19,844 nucleotides of DNA from Chloroflexota bacterium (GCA_016875645.1 VGPE01000021.1:1-19844); one strand, 5' to 3'. Positions 1 through 16,533 are shown, counted from the stretch's first letter. The notes: a model not told the origin generated them from the sequence alone. A program made the numbers and translations.

Positions 1-1836
<1,836 letters not shown>

Positions 1837-1879
1837 GGGGGTCTCTACGCTCCGGTACTGATCGTGGCGGCCGTACGGC

Positions 1880-2347
1880 CTACCACTTGAAGTGGCTGAA
1901 CGCCTTGTTGGCGTCGGCCATCTTGTGGGTGTCTTCTCGGCGCTTGACGGCCGCGCCGAGGCCGTTCATGGCATCGACGAACTCGGCCGCGAGCTTCTCG
2001 CTCATGCTCTTGCCGTTGCGCTTCCGCGCGGCCTGGACGAGCCAGCGAACGCCCAGCGAAAGCCGGCGGTCGCCGCGAATCTCGACCGGCACCTGGTAGG
2101 TAGCGCCGCCGACACGACGGGGCTTGACCTCGATGATGGGGGTCGCGTTGCGCATGGCCGCCTCGAGCACCTCGAGGCCGGGCCGGCGCGCCTGCGCCTC
2201 CGCCCGCGCGAGCGCCTCGCGCAGGATCCGGTCGGACAAGTGGCGCTTGCCGTTCATCATCAGCTTCGCGGTGAACCGCGCCGTGGTGCGATTTGACGGC
2301 GTCGTCTGGTACTTGGCCTTGCGTGGAACCAGTGCGCGGCGTGGCAT
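1880..2347 (-). CDS. rpsG: 30S ribosomal protein S7
   Basis: S7 is the primary assembly protein of the 30S head; it binds the 3' major domain of 16S rRNA near the E site. The product is 155 residues, the usual bacterial length, starting MPRRALVPRK and ending AFSHFKW. The family segments MMNGKR, the IIEVKPRRVGGATYQVPVEI stretch and the MSEKLAAEFVDA helix are all visible. The ATG start overlaps the rpsL stop by one base (TGATG), so translation is probably coupled to rpsL. fusA follows after 43 nt. In Escherichia coli S7 represses this operon by binding the rpsL-rpsG spacer. Here there is no such spacer, so that form of control is unlikely. Confidence 0.97.
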   Translation of the reverse strand: MPRRALVPRKAKYQTTPSNRTTARFTAKLMMNGKRHLSDRILREALARAEAQARRPGLEVLEAAMRNATPIIEVKPRRVGGATYQVPVEIRGDRRLSLGVRWLVQAARKRNGKSMSEKLAAEFVDAMNGLGAAVKRREDTHKMADANKAFSHFKW

Positions 2348-2778
2348 CAGCGACGGCCTCCGACCTGCGGGGCCGCCTTCGCACCGTACTTGCTGCGACC
2401 CTGCTTGCGATCCCGCACGCCGGCCGCGTCAAGCGCGCCGCGGATGATGTGGTACTTCACCGACGGCAGATCCTTCACGCGACCACCCCGGACCAGCACC
2501 ACCGAGTGCTCCTGGAGGTTGTGGCCGATGCCGGGGATGTAGGCCGTGACTTCCATCTGGTTCGAGAGCCGCACGCGAGCGATCTTCCGCAGCGCCGAGT
2601 TCGGCTTCTTCGGCGTCATCGTGCGAACCTGGAGGCAGACGCCACGCTTCTGCGGGGCGCCCGGGATCGGCTCCTGGCGCTGCTTGAGGCTGTTCCAGTT
2701 CTTCCGCATGGCGGGCGCTTTGACCTTGGAGATCTTGCGCTGGCGGCCATGGCGGATGAGCTGGCTGATGGTCGGCAC
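2347..2778 (-). CDS. rpsL: 30S ribosomal protein S12
   Basis: S12 sits at the decoding centre of the 30S subunit and affects accuracy and streptomycin response. The product is 143 residues, longer than the 124 of E. coli. The extra length is mainly an insertion of about 14 residues near 25-40 (around NSLKQRQ), as I recall from Chloroflexota S12. QKRGVC and TPKKPNSALRK are intact, with Lys57 at the E. coli Lys43 position. GGRVKDLP is intact, with Lys102 at Lys88. The next residue, Ser106, replaces the very conserved Gly92. The start is GTG, preceded by GGGAGA about 9 nt upstream. It is the first gene of the str operon, with its own promoter near 2929-2957 and a leader of about 140 nt. Confidence 0.97.
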   Translation of the reverse strand: MPTISQLIRHGRQRKISKVKAPAMRKNWNSLKQRQEPIPGAPQKRGVCLQVRTMTPKKPNSALRKIARVRLSNQMEVTAYIPGIGHNLQEHSVVLVRGGRVKDLPSVKYHIIRGALDAAGVRDRKQGRSKYGAKAAPQVGGRR

Positions 2779-2922
2779 GGAGAAAGGTCTCCCGTTTGAA
2801 TGGGTTCAGTGAGAGCCGCGAGCCGCCTCACGGTGAGACGACGGTTCGGCCCATCTGGTGCTCGGCGGGCGATCGCCCGTGCCCTCCGGCGCAGACGACG
2901 TCATGGCCCTGCCGAGCCACGA
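2779..2922 (-). promoter_or_regulatory. Leader (5' UTR) of the rpsL-rpsG-fusA operon
   Basis: This is the stretch from the predicted transcription start to the rpsL GTG codon. It holds a perfect 14-bp palindrome, CGGGCGATCGCCCG (2866-2879), and a second small inverted repeat, CTCAC-G-GTGAG (2827-2837). It ends with a GGGAGA ribosome-binding site about 9 nt before the start. No open frame with a ribosome-binding site is present. The palindrome could be an operator or an RNA hairpin; which one cannot be told from the sequence. Confidence 0.5.
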
Positions 2923-2928
2923 ACCGTG

Positions 2929-2957
2929 AGCATAGCAGCGACCCTGAGCACGCGCAA
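2929..2957 (-). promoter_or_regulatory. Sigma70-type promoter for the str operon (rpsL)
   Basis: On the minus strand a -35 box TTGCGC (2952-2957) is followed by a 17-nt spacer and a -10 box TATGCT (2929-2934). The optimal spacing and good -10 match place the transcription start near 2922, about 144 nt before rpsL. It lies in the non-coding gap after the Ldh_2 pair, where the str operon would need its own promoter. Confidence 0.72.
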
Positions 2958-3378
2958 GCGAACGACGGCCACGGGGCGCGCCCCGAACCCCGGGCCCGTT
3001 GCCGCCTGGCGCTCTCCTCTTTCGGACCGCGATCCGGGTCCTCGCAGATCCTCACCGCGGCCTCATCGGCCGCCTCCCGGCGGCCGGGATGGCGCTGCTA
3101 CCTGTCAGTCATCACTGCCCGCGATCGTAGACACCGGCTCATCGTTGGTTCGGCGGCAATGCGCCCGAATCCATCCCGCCACAAGCGTGCCCCGGGATGG
3201 AATTCGGTTCCCGCACCAGCTCTCTGTCGTCCCGGCGCCACCTACCATCGCTCCCAGTGCTGGCTGACACCCGGTGCGACCCGAGCCTGACCTCGGACGT
3301 GAGTCAGTGGCCCTCGATCCGGTGCGCCTCGGCCAGCCAGTGGCGCTCGGGGCTCCAGCGGCTCGTTCCCGGCATTCG
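2958..3378. other. Non-coding spacer between the Ldh_2 pair and the str promoter
   Basis: There is no supportable gene in these about 420 bases. Open frames here are rich in Arg, Pro and Ser, lack ribosome-binding sites and resemble no family. Two stem-loops are visible. The first is a perfect 7-bp stem with a 4-base loop at 3068-3085 (GGCCGCC / GGCGGCC). The second is at 3167-3205: 8 perfect pairs (CCATCCCG / CGGGATGG) plus GAAT/ATTC across one bulged base, with a 14-nt loop. Neither is followed by a T-run on the minus strand, so neither is a classic intrinsic terminator. One of them may still end the Ldh_2 transcript. Confidence 0.5.
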
Positions 3379-4470
3379 CTATCGGAGCACGTCGAACGGC
3401 ACGCCGAGCTCGGCCGCCAGCGCCGTGAACTGCTCCACCACCGACGGATGGAGCGGGATGCCATTCGCCCGGTGCTCCTGCTCGGCCTCCCACTCGGGAA
3501 ACCCGGCGTAGAGCACGCGGTCGTAGCCCTCGGAGGGGGGCGTCTCGGTCATCTCCCGCAGCCGGCCGTCCATCAGCGCCTTGAACTCTTCGAGCGGCAG
3601 GAACGCCGCCGGGTCCCACGCACCGAAGAAGTGGACCACGAACTCATCGCCCTCGAACCGTGCCGCGAACCCCTGCGCCGACAGCACGCCCGTAAACAGC
3701 TCCACCCACAGCGCCAGGCCGTAGCCCTTGTGCCCTGAGCCCTCCTTCGTCGCCCCGAGCGGCAGCATGCGCTTTGCCGCGAGGGCCTCGCCCGGATCGG
3801 TGGTGGGTCGGCCGTCGTGACCCAGGGCAATGGTCGGCGGGATCGAGCGCCCGTCCCGCATCGCATTGACGATCTTGCCGCCCGCCACGGTGGTGGTGGC
3901 CATGTCCAGCACGAACGGCGGCATCGCCCCTGCGGGGATCGCAACGCTGATGGGGTTGGTCCCATACCGGCCCTCGACGCCCTGGAACGGAACCACGGAC
4001 CGCACCAGCCCGCCCGTCATGGACAACCCGATGAGGTCATGCTCCAGCGCCATCAGCGGGTAGTACTGGGCCATCCCGAAGTGGCGGCTGTTGGCAACGG
4101 ATGCGAACGCCGCGCCGTGCCGGCGAGCTCGCTCCATCACCCACTGCATCACCCGGTGGCCCGCCACGTAGCCCATGCCACGGTCGCCGTCCCAGCGGGA
4201 CGTGACCGACGTCTCGTGCAGCACCCGGATGTCCGGCCGGGGATTGATGGTGCCCGAGCGGAGGCCCGGCACGTAGCTGTCCAGCACTGAGTTCGAGACC
4301 CCGTGGGACTCATGGCCTCGCAGATCGGAGAGCACGACGCCGCGCGCGCAGATGAGCGCGTCGTCCGGGGGGAGGCCCAGCGCGACGTAGATCTCCGTGA
4401 CGGCCCGCTCGAGCCGTACCGGGTCGACCCGGACTCGAGCCGCCGCCGACTGCTCCGTCCCAGCGGCCAT
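3379..4470 (-). CDS. Ldh_2-family NAD(P)-dependent oxidoreductase, downstream copy
   Basis: This belongs to the malate / L-lactate / sulfolactate dehydrogenase family (Ldh_2), which also includes ureidoglycolate dehydrogenase (AllD), YiaK and the imine reductase DpkA. Members reduce or oxidise a 2-hydroxy/2-keto (or imino) acid with NAD(P). The 363 residues match the family length. Visible motifs are RGHESHGVSN (51-60), NSRHFGMAQYY (127-137), GTNPISVAIPA (170-180), LDMATTTVAGGKI (188-200), GHKGYGLALWVE (246-257) and HRANGIPL (333-340). His130 in the NSRHFG motif is the expected catalytic histidine. ATG starts 5 nt after the stop of the upstream paralogue, so the two are probably co-translated. 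The substrate cannot be assigned from sequence alone. It is not related to classical LDH/MDH. Confidence 0.92.
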   Translation of the reverse strand: MAAGTEQSAAARVRVDPVRLERAVTEIYVALGLPPDDALICARGVVLSDLRGHESHGVSNSVLDSYVPGLRSGTINPRPDIRVLHETSVTSRWDGDRGMGYVAGHRVMQWVMERARRHGAAFASVANSRHFGMAQYYPLMALEHDLIGLSMTGGLVRSVVPFQGVEGRYGTNPISVAIPAGAMPPFVLDMATTTVAGGKIVNAMRDGRSIPPTIALGHDGRPTTDPGEALAAKRMLPLGATKEGSGHKGYGLALWVELFTGVLSAQGFAARFEGDEFVVHFFGAWDPAAFLPLEEFKALMDGRLREMTETPPSEGYDRVLYAGFPEWEAEQEHRANGIPLHPSVVEQFTALAAELGVPFDVLR

Positions 4471-4475
4471 GCCCG

Positions 4476-5564
4476 CTACCGGGAGATGTCGAAATCGAGC
4501 CCGAGCTCACCCGCCAGGCCGCGCAGCTTCTCGACCACGCTCGGATGGAGCGGGATCCCGTTCGCGCGCTTGTCCTGCTCGGACTCCCATTCGGGCAGGC
4601 CCGCGTAGAGCACGCGGTCGTAGCCCTCGGAGGGCGCCGTCTGGGTCATCTCGCGCAGCCGGCCGTCCATGAGCGACTTGAACTCGTCGAGCGGCAGGAA
4701 GGCGTCGGGCCGCCACGCACCGAAGAAGTGGCTGACTGCCTCGGGATCATCGGGGGTGGCGCGGAAGCCATGGCCCGAGAGCCCGCCGCAGAAGATGTCG
4801 ACCATCAGCCCCAGGCCGTAGCCCTTGTGGCCCGAGCCTTCCTTGTTGGCGCCCAGTGGCAGGAGCCTCACGGCCGCCAGGGCCTCGTTCGGGTCCGTCG
4901 TCGGCCGGCCGTCTCGCCCGAGGGCGAACGTGGGCGGGATCGGCTTGCCGTCGCGCTGGTAGTTCTGGATCTTGCCGAACGCGACCGTCGTGGTCGCCAT
5001 GTCCAGCAGATACGGCGGCATCTCACCGGCCGGGATGGCCACGCTGATGGGGTTCGTCCCGAGGCGCGATTCGCGGCCCTGGAACGGAACCACGCCAGGG
5101 GTCACGCCGTTGGTCAGTGAGTAGCCGATGAGGTCGTGCTCGAGCGCCATGTACGAGTAGCACTGCGCCATGCCGTAGTGGCGGCTGTTGGCCACCGCGG
5201 CGAAGGCCGCGCCGTGCTGCCTGGCGCGCTCGATGACCCACTGCATGACGCGGTGCCCGACGACGAAGCCCATCCCCTGGTCGCCGTCCCAGCGGGACGT
5301 GACCGTGGTCTCCTGGAGGATCCGGATGTTCGGACGCGCCTTTGTGTCGCCGGACCGGAGGCCCGGGACATACGAGCCCAGCACGTTGTTCGAGACACCG
5401 TGCGACTCGTGGCCGCGGAGGTCGGCGAACACGACGCCCCACGCGCAGACGCGCGCATCCTCACGCGGCATGCCGAGGGCGACGTACGCCTCGGTCATGA
5501 AGTCTTCGAGCTTGCCGGGGTCGACGCGGACGCGCTGCGGAGCCGGTGCGGCGGTGGCAGCCAT
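4476..5564 (-). CDS. Ldh_2-family NAD(P)-dependent oxidoreductase, upstream copy
   Basis: This is a paralogue of the next gene, about two-thirds identical by eye and colinear throughout. It has 362 residues from the chosen start. Family motifs are GHESHGVSN (51-59), NSRHYGMAQ (126-134), GTNPISVAIPAG (169-180), LDMATTTVAFGKI (187-199), GHKGYGLGLMV (245-255) and KRANGIPL (332-339). An upstream in-frame ATG would add 18 Gly/Pro/Arg-rich residues. I chose the later ATG because AGGAGGG sits about 7 nt before it. The gene starts 123 nt after rpoC, beyond a strong terminator hairpin, so it probably has its own promoter. A TACAGT -10-like box at about 5617-5622 has no convincing -35. The differences near the active site (HY for HF, C for Y at 135) suggest related but not identical substrates. 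Confidence 0.92.
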   Translation of the reverse strand: MAATAAPAPQRVRVDPGKLEDFMTEAYVALGMPREDARVCAWGVVFADLRGHESHGVSNNVLGSYVPGLRSGDTKARPNIRILQETTVTSRWDGDQGMGFVVGHRVMQWVIERARQHGAAFAAVANSRHYGMAQCYSYMALEHDLIGYSLTNGVTPGVVPFQGRESRLGTNPISVAIPAGEMPPYLLDMATTTVAFGKIQNYQRDGKPIPPTFALGRDGRPTTDPNEALAAVRLLPLGANKEGSGHKGYGLGLMVDIFCGGLSGHGFRATPDDPEAVSHFFGAWRPDAFLPLDEFKSLMDGRLREMTQTAPSEGYDRVLYAGLPEWESEQDKRANGIPLHPSVVEKLRGLAGELGLDFDISR

Positions 5565-5631
5565 TGGGTTCCCTCCTGCGCCCCCTTGCCGTGCCGGTCG
5601 TGGGCCGGGGGACCCCACTGTACGGAATTGG

Positions 5632-5660
5632 AAGGCCCGCCGGGTCGCCCGGCGGGCCTT
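5632..5660 (-). terminator. Hairpin terminator after rpoC
   Basis: A perfect 13-bp stem, AAGGCCCGCCGGG / CCCGGCGGGCCTT, closes a 3-base loop 27 nt after the rpoC stop codon. The right arm ends in CCTT and is followed by CCAATTCC, so the T-tract is weak but the stem is very stable. It separates rpoBC from the Ldh_2 genes. The symmetric ends could also act on the plus strand, although no convergent gene exists. Confidence 0.75.
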
Positions 5661-5687
5661 CGAGGTGCGCGTGGTCCGGAGCTCGTC

Positions 5688-10163
<4,476 letters not shown>

Positions 10164-10277
10164 GGTTCTCCCCGCGGCTGCGCCCGCTGCGGCCGACGGG
10201 CGTGCGCGACTTGGATCGGTGCGAACGAACTCCGGCCGGCCGAGGCCAGAGCTCGCAGGGGCGGGTACGAGGCGGCG

Positions 10278-13736
<3,459 letters not shown>

Positions 13737-13789
13737 GGACCGCTCCTTGACGGAGAAAATGGGGAAGGGCCGCACTCACAGAACGTGCA

Positions 13790-13817
13790 ATGGTAGCCCA
13801 GAACCGCTCATTGTCAA
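13790..13817 (-). promoter_or_regulatory. Sigma70-type promoter for rpoBC
   Basis: A perfect -35 box TTGACA (13812-13817) is followed by a 16-nt spacer and a -10 box TACCAT (13790-13795). This puts the start near 13783, about 47 nt before the rpoB ATG at 13736. A second perfect TTGACA lies 12 bp further upstream (13824-13829) without a matching -10. The promoter means rpoBC need not depend on read-through from rplJL. Confidence 0.75.
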
Positions 13818-13903
13818 ATGGCCTGTCAAGGGGGTGGGGGCCCTGACGGTGGTCGGGGCCACGAGCGGGACGGTCGCCCGCAGGTCGGGCGGGTTGCTCG
13901 GCG

Positions 13904-14410
13904 CTACGGATCGTTCGTCGCGCGGGTCGGAGGACTCACCACGTGAGACAGGCTGTCGTGAACGTCGCGGCACAGCGTCATGAAGTCGCTGTCATAGCCC
14001 TGGTTCTGTGTCAACCAGAAGGCATCCTCGTCGAGCAGGACGCGTGCCAGCTGCGCCTTGACCGTCGCGATGGTCTCGGCCGATCCGCCGCTCGCGAGTC
14101 CCTGGCGAGCGGCCTGATACGTCGTGTAGAGCGGGCTCAGGAACACGAACAGGAAGTGACGCTTTTGCGCGAACGTGGGATCGGCCGTCTCGCGCGGTTC
14201 GAGGTATCGGTCGACCAGTTCAAGGAACTCCGGCTTCTGCAGCACCATCTCATCGACATGCATCCAGCTGTCGCGCAGCGCCCGATTGAACTCCAACTGA
14301 GCGATCCTCGTCGCGCTCCGCTGGACGATCACGGCAAGCCAGGCCGTGATCGCGATGCCGACGATCGAGATGGTCAGCTGCCCCAGACTGATCCAGGTCG
14401 CCGCGTCCAT
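13904..14410 (-). CDS. Unknown single-pass membrane protein between rplL and rpoB
   Basis: I do not recognise a family for this 168-residue protein. The N-terminal part (about residues 6-30) is one hydrophobic segment containing TISIVGIAITAWLAVIVQ, followed by Arg-rich RSATRIAQ. That fits a membrane anchor with the C-terminal part in the cytoplasm. The rest looks helical: a charged section (41-75), a short hydrophobic patch HFLFVFLSPLYTTY (85-98), and a soluble tail with FWLTQNQGYDSDFMTLCRDV (131-150). An upstream ATG would add 8 residues (MSGGGEVP). The later ATG is preferred because GGAGGAGGTGAGG lies just before it. It has a terminator upstream (after rplL) and the rpoB promoter downstream, so it is probably a separate transcription unit. 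Its strong ribosome-binding site and complete frame argue that it is real. Confidence 0.72.
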   Translation of the reverse strand: MDAATWISLGQLTISIVGIAITAWLAVIVQRSATRIAQLEFNRALRDSWMHVDEMVLQKPEFLELVDRYLEPRETADPTFAQKRHFLFVFLSPLYTTYQAARQGLASGGSAETIATVKAQLARVLLDEDAFWLTQNQGYDSDFMTLCRDVHDSLSHVVSPPTRATNDP

Positions 14411-14503
14411 GGGAACCTCACCTCCTCCGCTCATCGCAAACGAGCAGGAACGGAAGCGTAGCGGTCACACCCGCCGTGGCGACCGTGACCCGGCGCCACC
14501 CTG

Positions 14504-14547
14504 GCGGAAAATGCACGAGGCCGGGACTCGCGCCCCGGCCCCGTCGT
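14504..14547 (-). terminator. Intrinsic terminator after rplL
   Basis: On the minus strand a 7-bp stem GGCCGGG / CCCGGCC (14519-14525 with 14534-14540) has an 8-nt loop. It extends through ACGA/TCGT pairs across a 3-nt bulge. It starts 15 nt after the rplL stop and is followed by GCATTTTCC, a short T-run. It would end the rplJ-rplL transcript before the unknown gene. Confidence 0.65.
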
Positions 14548-14561
14548 GAAACGCGAATGCG

Positions 14562-14954
14562 CTACCTGATCTCGACCTTCGCGCCCTGCTCCTCGAGGGC
14601 GGCCTTGATCTTCTCGGCCTCCTCGCGGGCGATGCCCTCCTTGACGGCCTTCGGGGCGCCGTCAACGAGGTCCTTGGCCTCCTTGAGGCCGAGTCCGGTC
14701 AGCTCGCGGACGACCTTAATGACCGGGATCTTGTTCGGCCCGACCTCGGCGAGGACAGCTGAGAACTCGGTCTGCTCCTCGACGGCCGGTGCGTCCGCTG
14801 CAGGCGCGCCGGACGACGCCGGGGCAGCCGCAACCGCGGCCGGGGCGGCGGTGACGCCGTAGCGGTCCTCGAACGCCTTGATGAACTTGGAGAGCTCGAG
14901 GACGGTCATCCCGTCGATGGCCTCGAGCAGCTGGTCCTGGGTGAGCGTTGCCAT
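14562..14954 (-). CDS. rplL: 50S ribosomal protein L7/L12
   Basis: L7/L12 is the multicopy stalk protein that recruits and stimulates translational GTPases. It has 130 residues. The N-terminal dimerisation domain (about 1-35, with LLEAIDGMTVLELSKFIKAF) is followed by an Ala/Pro hinge (36-60). The C-terminal domain contains the factor-binding surface KIPVIKVVRELTGLGLKEAK and ends GAKVEIR. GAAGGAG lies upstream of the ATG. It follows rplJ by 45 nt and is followed by a terminator, making rplJ-rplL a unit that encodes the ribosomal stalk. Confidence 0.97.
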   Translation of the reverse strand: MATLTQDQLLEAIDGMTVLELSKFIKAFEDRYGVTAAPAAVAAAPASSGAPAADAPAVEEQTEFSAVLAEVGPNKIPVIKVVRELTGLGLKEAKDLVDGAPKAVKEGIAREEAEKIKAALEEQGAKVEIR

Positions 14955-14999
14955 GGGTGCGAACTCCTTCGGGTCGGTTCGATGCTGGGTGGTGCGTGA

Positions 15000-15527
15000 C
15001 TAGGAGCCGGCCGCAGCCTTGCGGTCGTGGACCTGCTGGAGGCCGTAGGCCAGGTTGCGCAGGTTGGCGGCGAGCAGCCCGCCCAGGGTGGCCACGGGCG
15101 ACACGATCGCGCCGGCGAGGCGGGCCTGGAGGACCGGGCGCGGGGGCAGGGCGGCAAGGGCCGTCACACCTTCCGCGTCGATCCGGCTGCTGCCAAGGAC
15201 GCCGCCCTTGATCTTGATGATCCGGCTGAACGGCCGGGTGGCGTCGAGCACGGCCTTTGCCGTGCCTGCCTCGTCGTTGCCGAACGCGATCGCCGTGGGA
15301 CCCTCGAGAAGCGGGCTCAGCGCCTCGCCCGTCGGGCCTTCGGCGGCAATCCGCATCAGGCGGTTCTTCACGACGTGGTAGGTCACGTCCTGCTTGCGCA
15401 GTGATCGCCGGATCTCGGCGAGCTCACTCACCTTGAGGCCGCGGTACTCCGAAACGATGAACGTCCGGTTGCGCGAGATCTCCTCGCGCAGCTCGGCGAC
15501 CGTCTCGCGCTTGGCCTCTGTCGGCAT
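15000..15527 (-). CDS. rplJ: 50S ribosomal protein L10
   Basis: L10 anchors the L7/L12 dimers to 23S rRNA at the stalk base. It has 175 residues from the chosen start. The N-terminal rRNA-binding domain shows TFIVSEYRGLKVSELAEIRR and the YHVVKNRLMRIA block. The C-terminal helix (LAANLRNLAYGLQQVHDRKA) is the L7/L12-binding segment. An upstream in-frame start would add 51 Pro/Gly/Arg-rich residues. I rejected it because GGGAGGT lies 5 nt before the internal ATG, and the extension overlaps the probable L10 leader RNA. Confidence 0.96.
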   Translation of the reverse strand: MPTEAKRETVAELREEISRNRTFIVSEYRGLKVSELAEIRRSLRKQDVTYHVVKNRLMRIAAEGPTGEALSPLLEGPTAIAFGNDEAGTAKAVLDATRPFSRIIKIKGGVLGSSRIDAEGVTALAALPPRPVLQARLAGAIVSPVATLGGLLAANLRNLAYGLQQVHDRKAAAGS

Positions 15528-15660
15528 GTTGACCTCCCGGGCCCTGGGGCCCCTGCGGCGGATCTCCAGCTCGCAGGGACTCGGGCCACCGGGCGGTGGA
15601 GAGAGTCGCTCTGCCTCGGCGTGCTCGCCGTCGTCCCCGGGGGGCCCTTCGGCACTCCCC

Positions 15661-15756
15661 GATCCGGTTCGGCGGATCAAGCCCCGACGTCGCAGCCGGC
15701 CTGTTCGGGTCCGGCTTCGGCGTCCGCAGGCGCAGGCTGTCTGCGGCGGATCCGTG
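15661..15756 (-). promoter_or_regulatory. Probable L10 (rplJ) leader RNA, autoregulatory
   Basis: In the 295-nt rplA-rplJ gap, the minus strand reads CGGATCCGCCGCAGACAGC (around 15736-15754), resembling the CCGnAGACAGC signature I associate with bacterial rplJ leaders. About 80 nt further on comes TTGATCCGCCGAACCGGATC (15661-15680), whose GATCCG can pair with the first CGGATC to close a domain. In bacteria with this leader, excess L10-(L7/L12)4 complex binds and represses rplJL. The motif is recalled from the family, not searched. Confidence 0.6.
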
Positions 15757-15768
15757 ATTGAGTTGTGC

Positions 15769-15790
15769 GGGCGGCACGATTCCGCCGCCC
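15769..15790 (-). other. Stem-loop upstream of the rplJ leader
   Basis: A perfect 7-bp stem GGGCGGC / GCCGCCC has an 8-nt loop, lying just 5' of the putative L10 leader. No T-run follows, so it is not a standard terminator. It may be part of the leader fold or a processing element. Confidence 0.4.
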
Positions 15791-15799
15791 CGTTGTGAT

Positions 15800-15817
15800 G
15801 GCCGGGTCATCCCGGCC
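15800..15817 (-). other. Stem-loop just after rplA
   Basis: A perfect 7-bp stem GGCCGGG / CCCGGCC with a 4-base loop begins 5 nt after the rplA stop. It is followed by ATCACAACGG, with no T-run. It could partially terminate or protect the 3' end of the rplK-rplA message. Confidence 0.45.
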
Positions 15818-15822
15818 GAGGA

Positions 15823-16533
15823 TCATGTGGCCGCGGCGATCGCGAGCAATGCCGGGATGTCCACCTTGATGCCCGGGCCCATGGTGCTCGCAATGGTCAG
15901 GCCCTTGAGGTACTGGCCCTTCGCGCCCGCCGGGCGCGCCCGGTTGACGGCGTCGAGCAGGGCTGCGAGGTTGGCGACGAGCGCGTCGCGCTCGAAGCTT
16001 GCCTTGCCGGCGGGGACGTGGACGAGGCCGCCCTTGTCCACCTTGAATTCCACGCGCCCGGCCTTCACCTCCCGGATCGCCCGATCGAGGTCGAAGGTGA
16101 TCGTGCCGGACTTGGGGTTCGGCATCAACCCGCGCCGGCCGAGGATCCGGCCGAGGCGGCCGACCATCCCCATCGTGTCGGGCGTCGCGAGCGCAACGTC
16201 GAACTCCAGCCAGCCGGCCTCGATCTTCTTGACGAGGTCCTCGGAGCCGACCTCGTCGGCACCGGCGCGGAGCGCCTCCTGGGCCTTCTCGCCCTGCGCG
16301 AACACGGCGACTCGGACCACCTTGCCCGTGCCGTGCGGCAGGACGACCGTTCCCCGGACCATCTGGTCGGCATGGCGCGGGTCGACGCCGAGGTTCAGGT
16401 GGGCTTCGACCGTGGCGTCGAAGCTGGTGTAGTTCGTCCGCTGGGCGAGCTCGACGGCCTCGGCCGGCGCGTACAGGCGCTGGCGGTCGACGAGCTTCGC
16501 CGCCTCCTCGTACTTCTTCCCGTGTCGAGCCAT
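15823..16533 (-). CDS. rplA: 50S ribosomal protein L1
   Basis: L1 forms the mobile stalk at the E site and in many bacteria represses its own operon by binding mRNA. The product is 236 residues, normal for the family. It starts MARHGKKYEEAAKLVD and carries DPRHADQMVRGTVVLPHGTGK, RGLMPNPKSGTI and the C-terminal KGLTIASTMGPGIKVD block. A longer open frame adds 53 Arg/Pro-rich residues upstream. I rejected it because it runs through the rplK-rplA spacer and overlaps rplK, and no L1 carries such an extension. rplK ends 97 nt upstream. Confidence 0.97.
   Translation of the reverse strand: MARHGKKYEEAAKLVDRQRLYAPAEAVELAQRTNYTSFDATVEAHLNLGVDPRHADQMVRGTVVLPHGTGKVVRVAVFAQGEKAQEALRAGADEVGSEDLVKKIEAGWLEFDVALATPDTMGMVGRLGRILGRRGLMPNPKSGTITFDLDRAIREVKAGRVEFKVDKGGLVHVPAGKASFERDALVANLAALLDAVNRARPAGAKGQYLKGLTIASTMGPGIKVDIPALLAIAAAT

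Noticed and set aside
2828..3055. 75-codon minus-strand frame upstream of rpsL
   Set aside because: It spans the predicted -35/-10 boxes and leader, and has no supporting motif.
3167..3205. Long stem-loop as the terminator of the Ldh_2 genes
   Set aside because: The stem is good but no T-run follows on the minus strand and it is about 170 nt after the stop, so I list it only as a hairpin.
2796..3290. Plus-strand frames in the gap between rpsL and the Ldh_2 pair
   Set aside because: They are Arg/Pro/Ser-rich, lack a ribosome-binding site, match no family and overlap a convincing minus-strand promoter.
15528..15680. 51-residue N-terminal extension of L10
   Set aside because: It overlaps the probable leader RNA; the internal ATG has an ideal GGGAGGT site and gives the normal L10 N-terminus.
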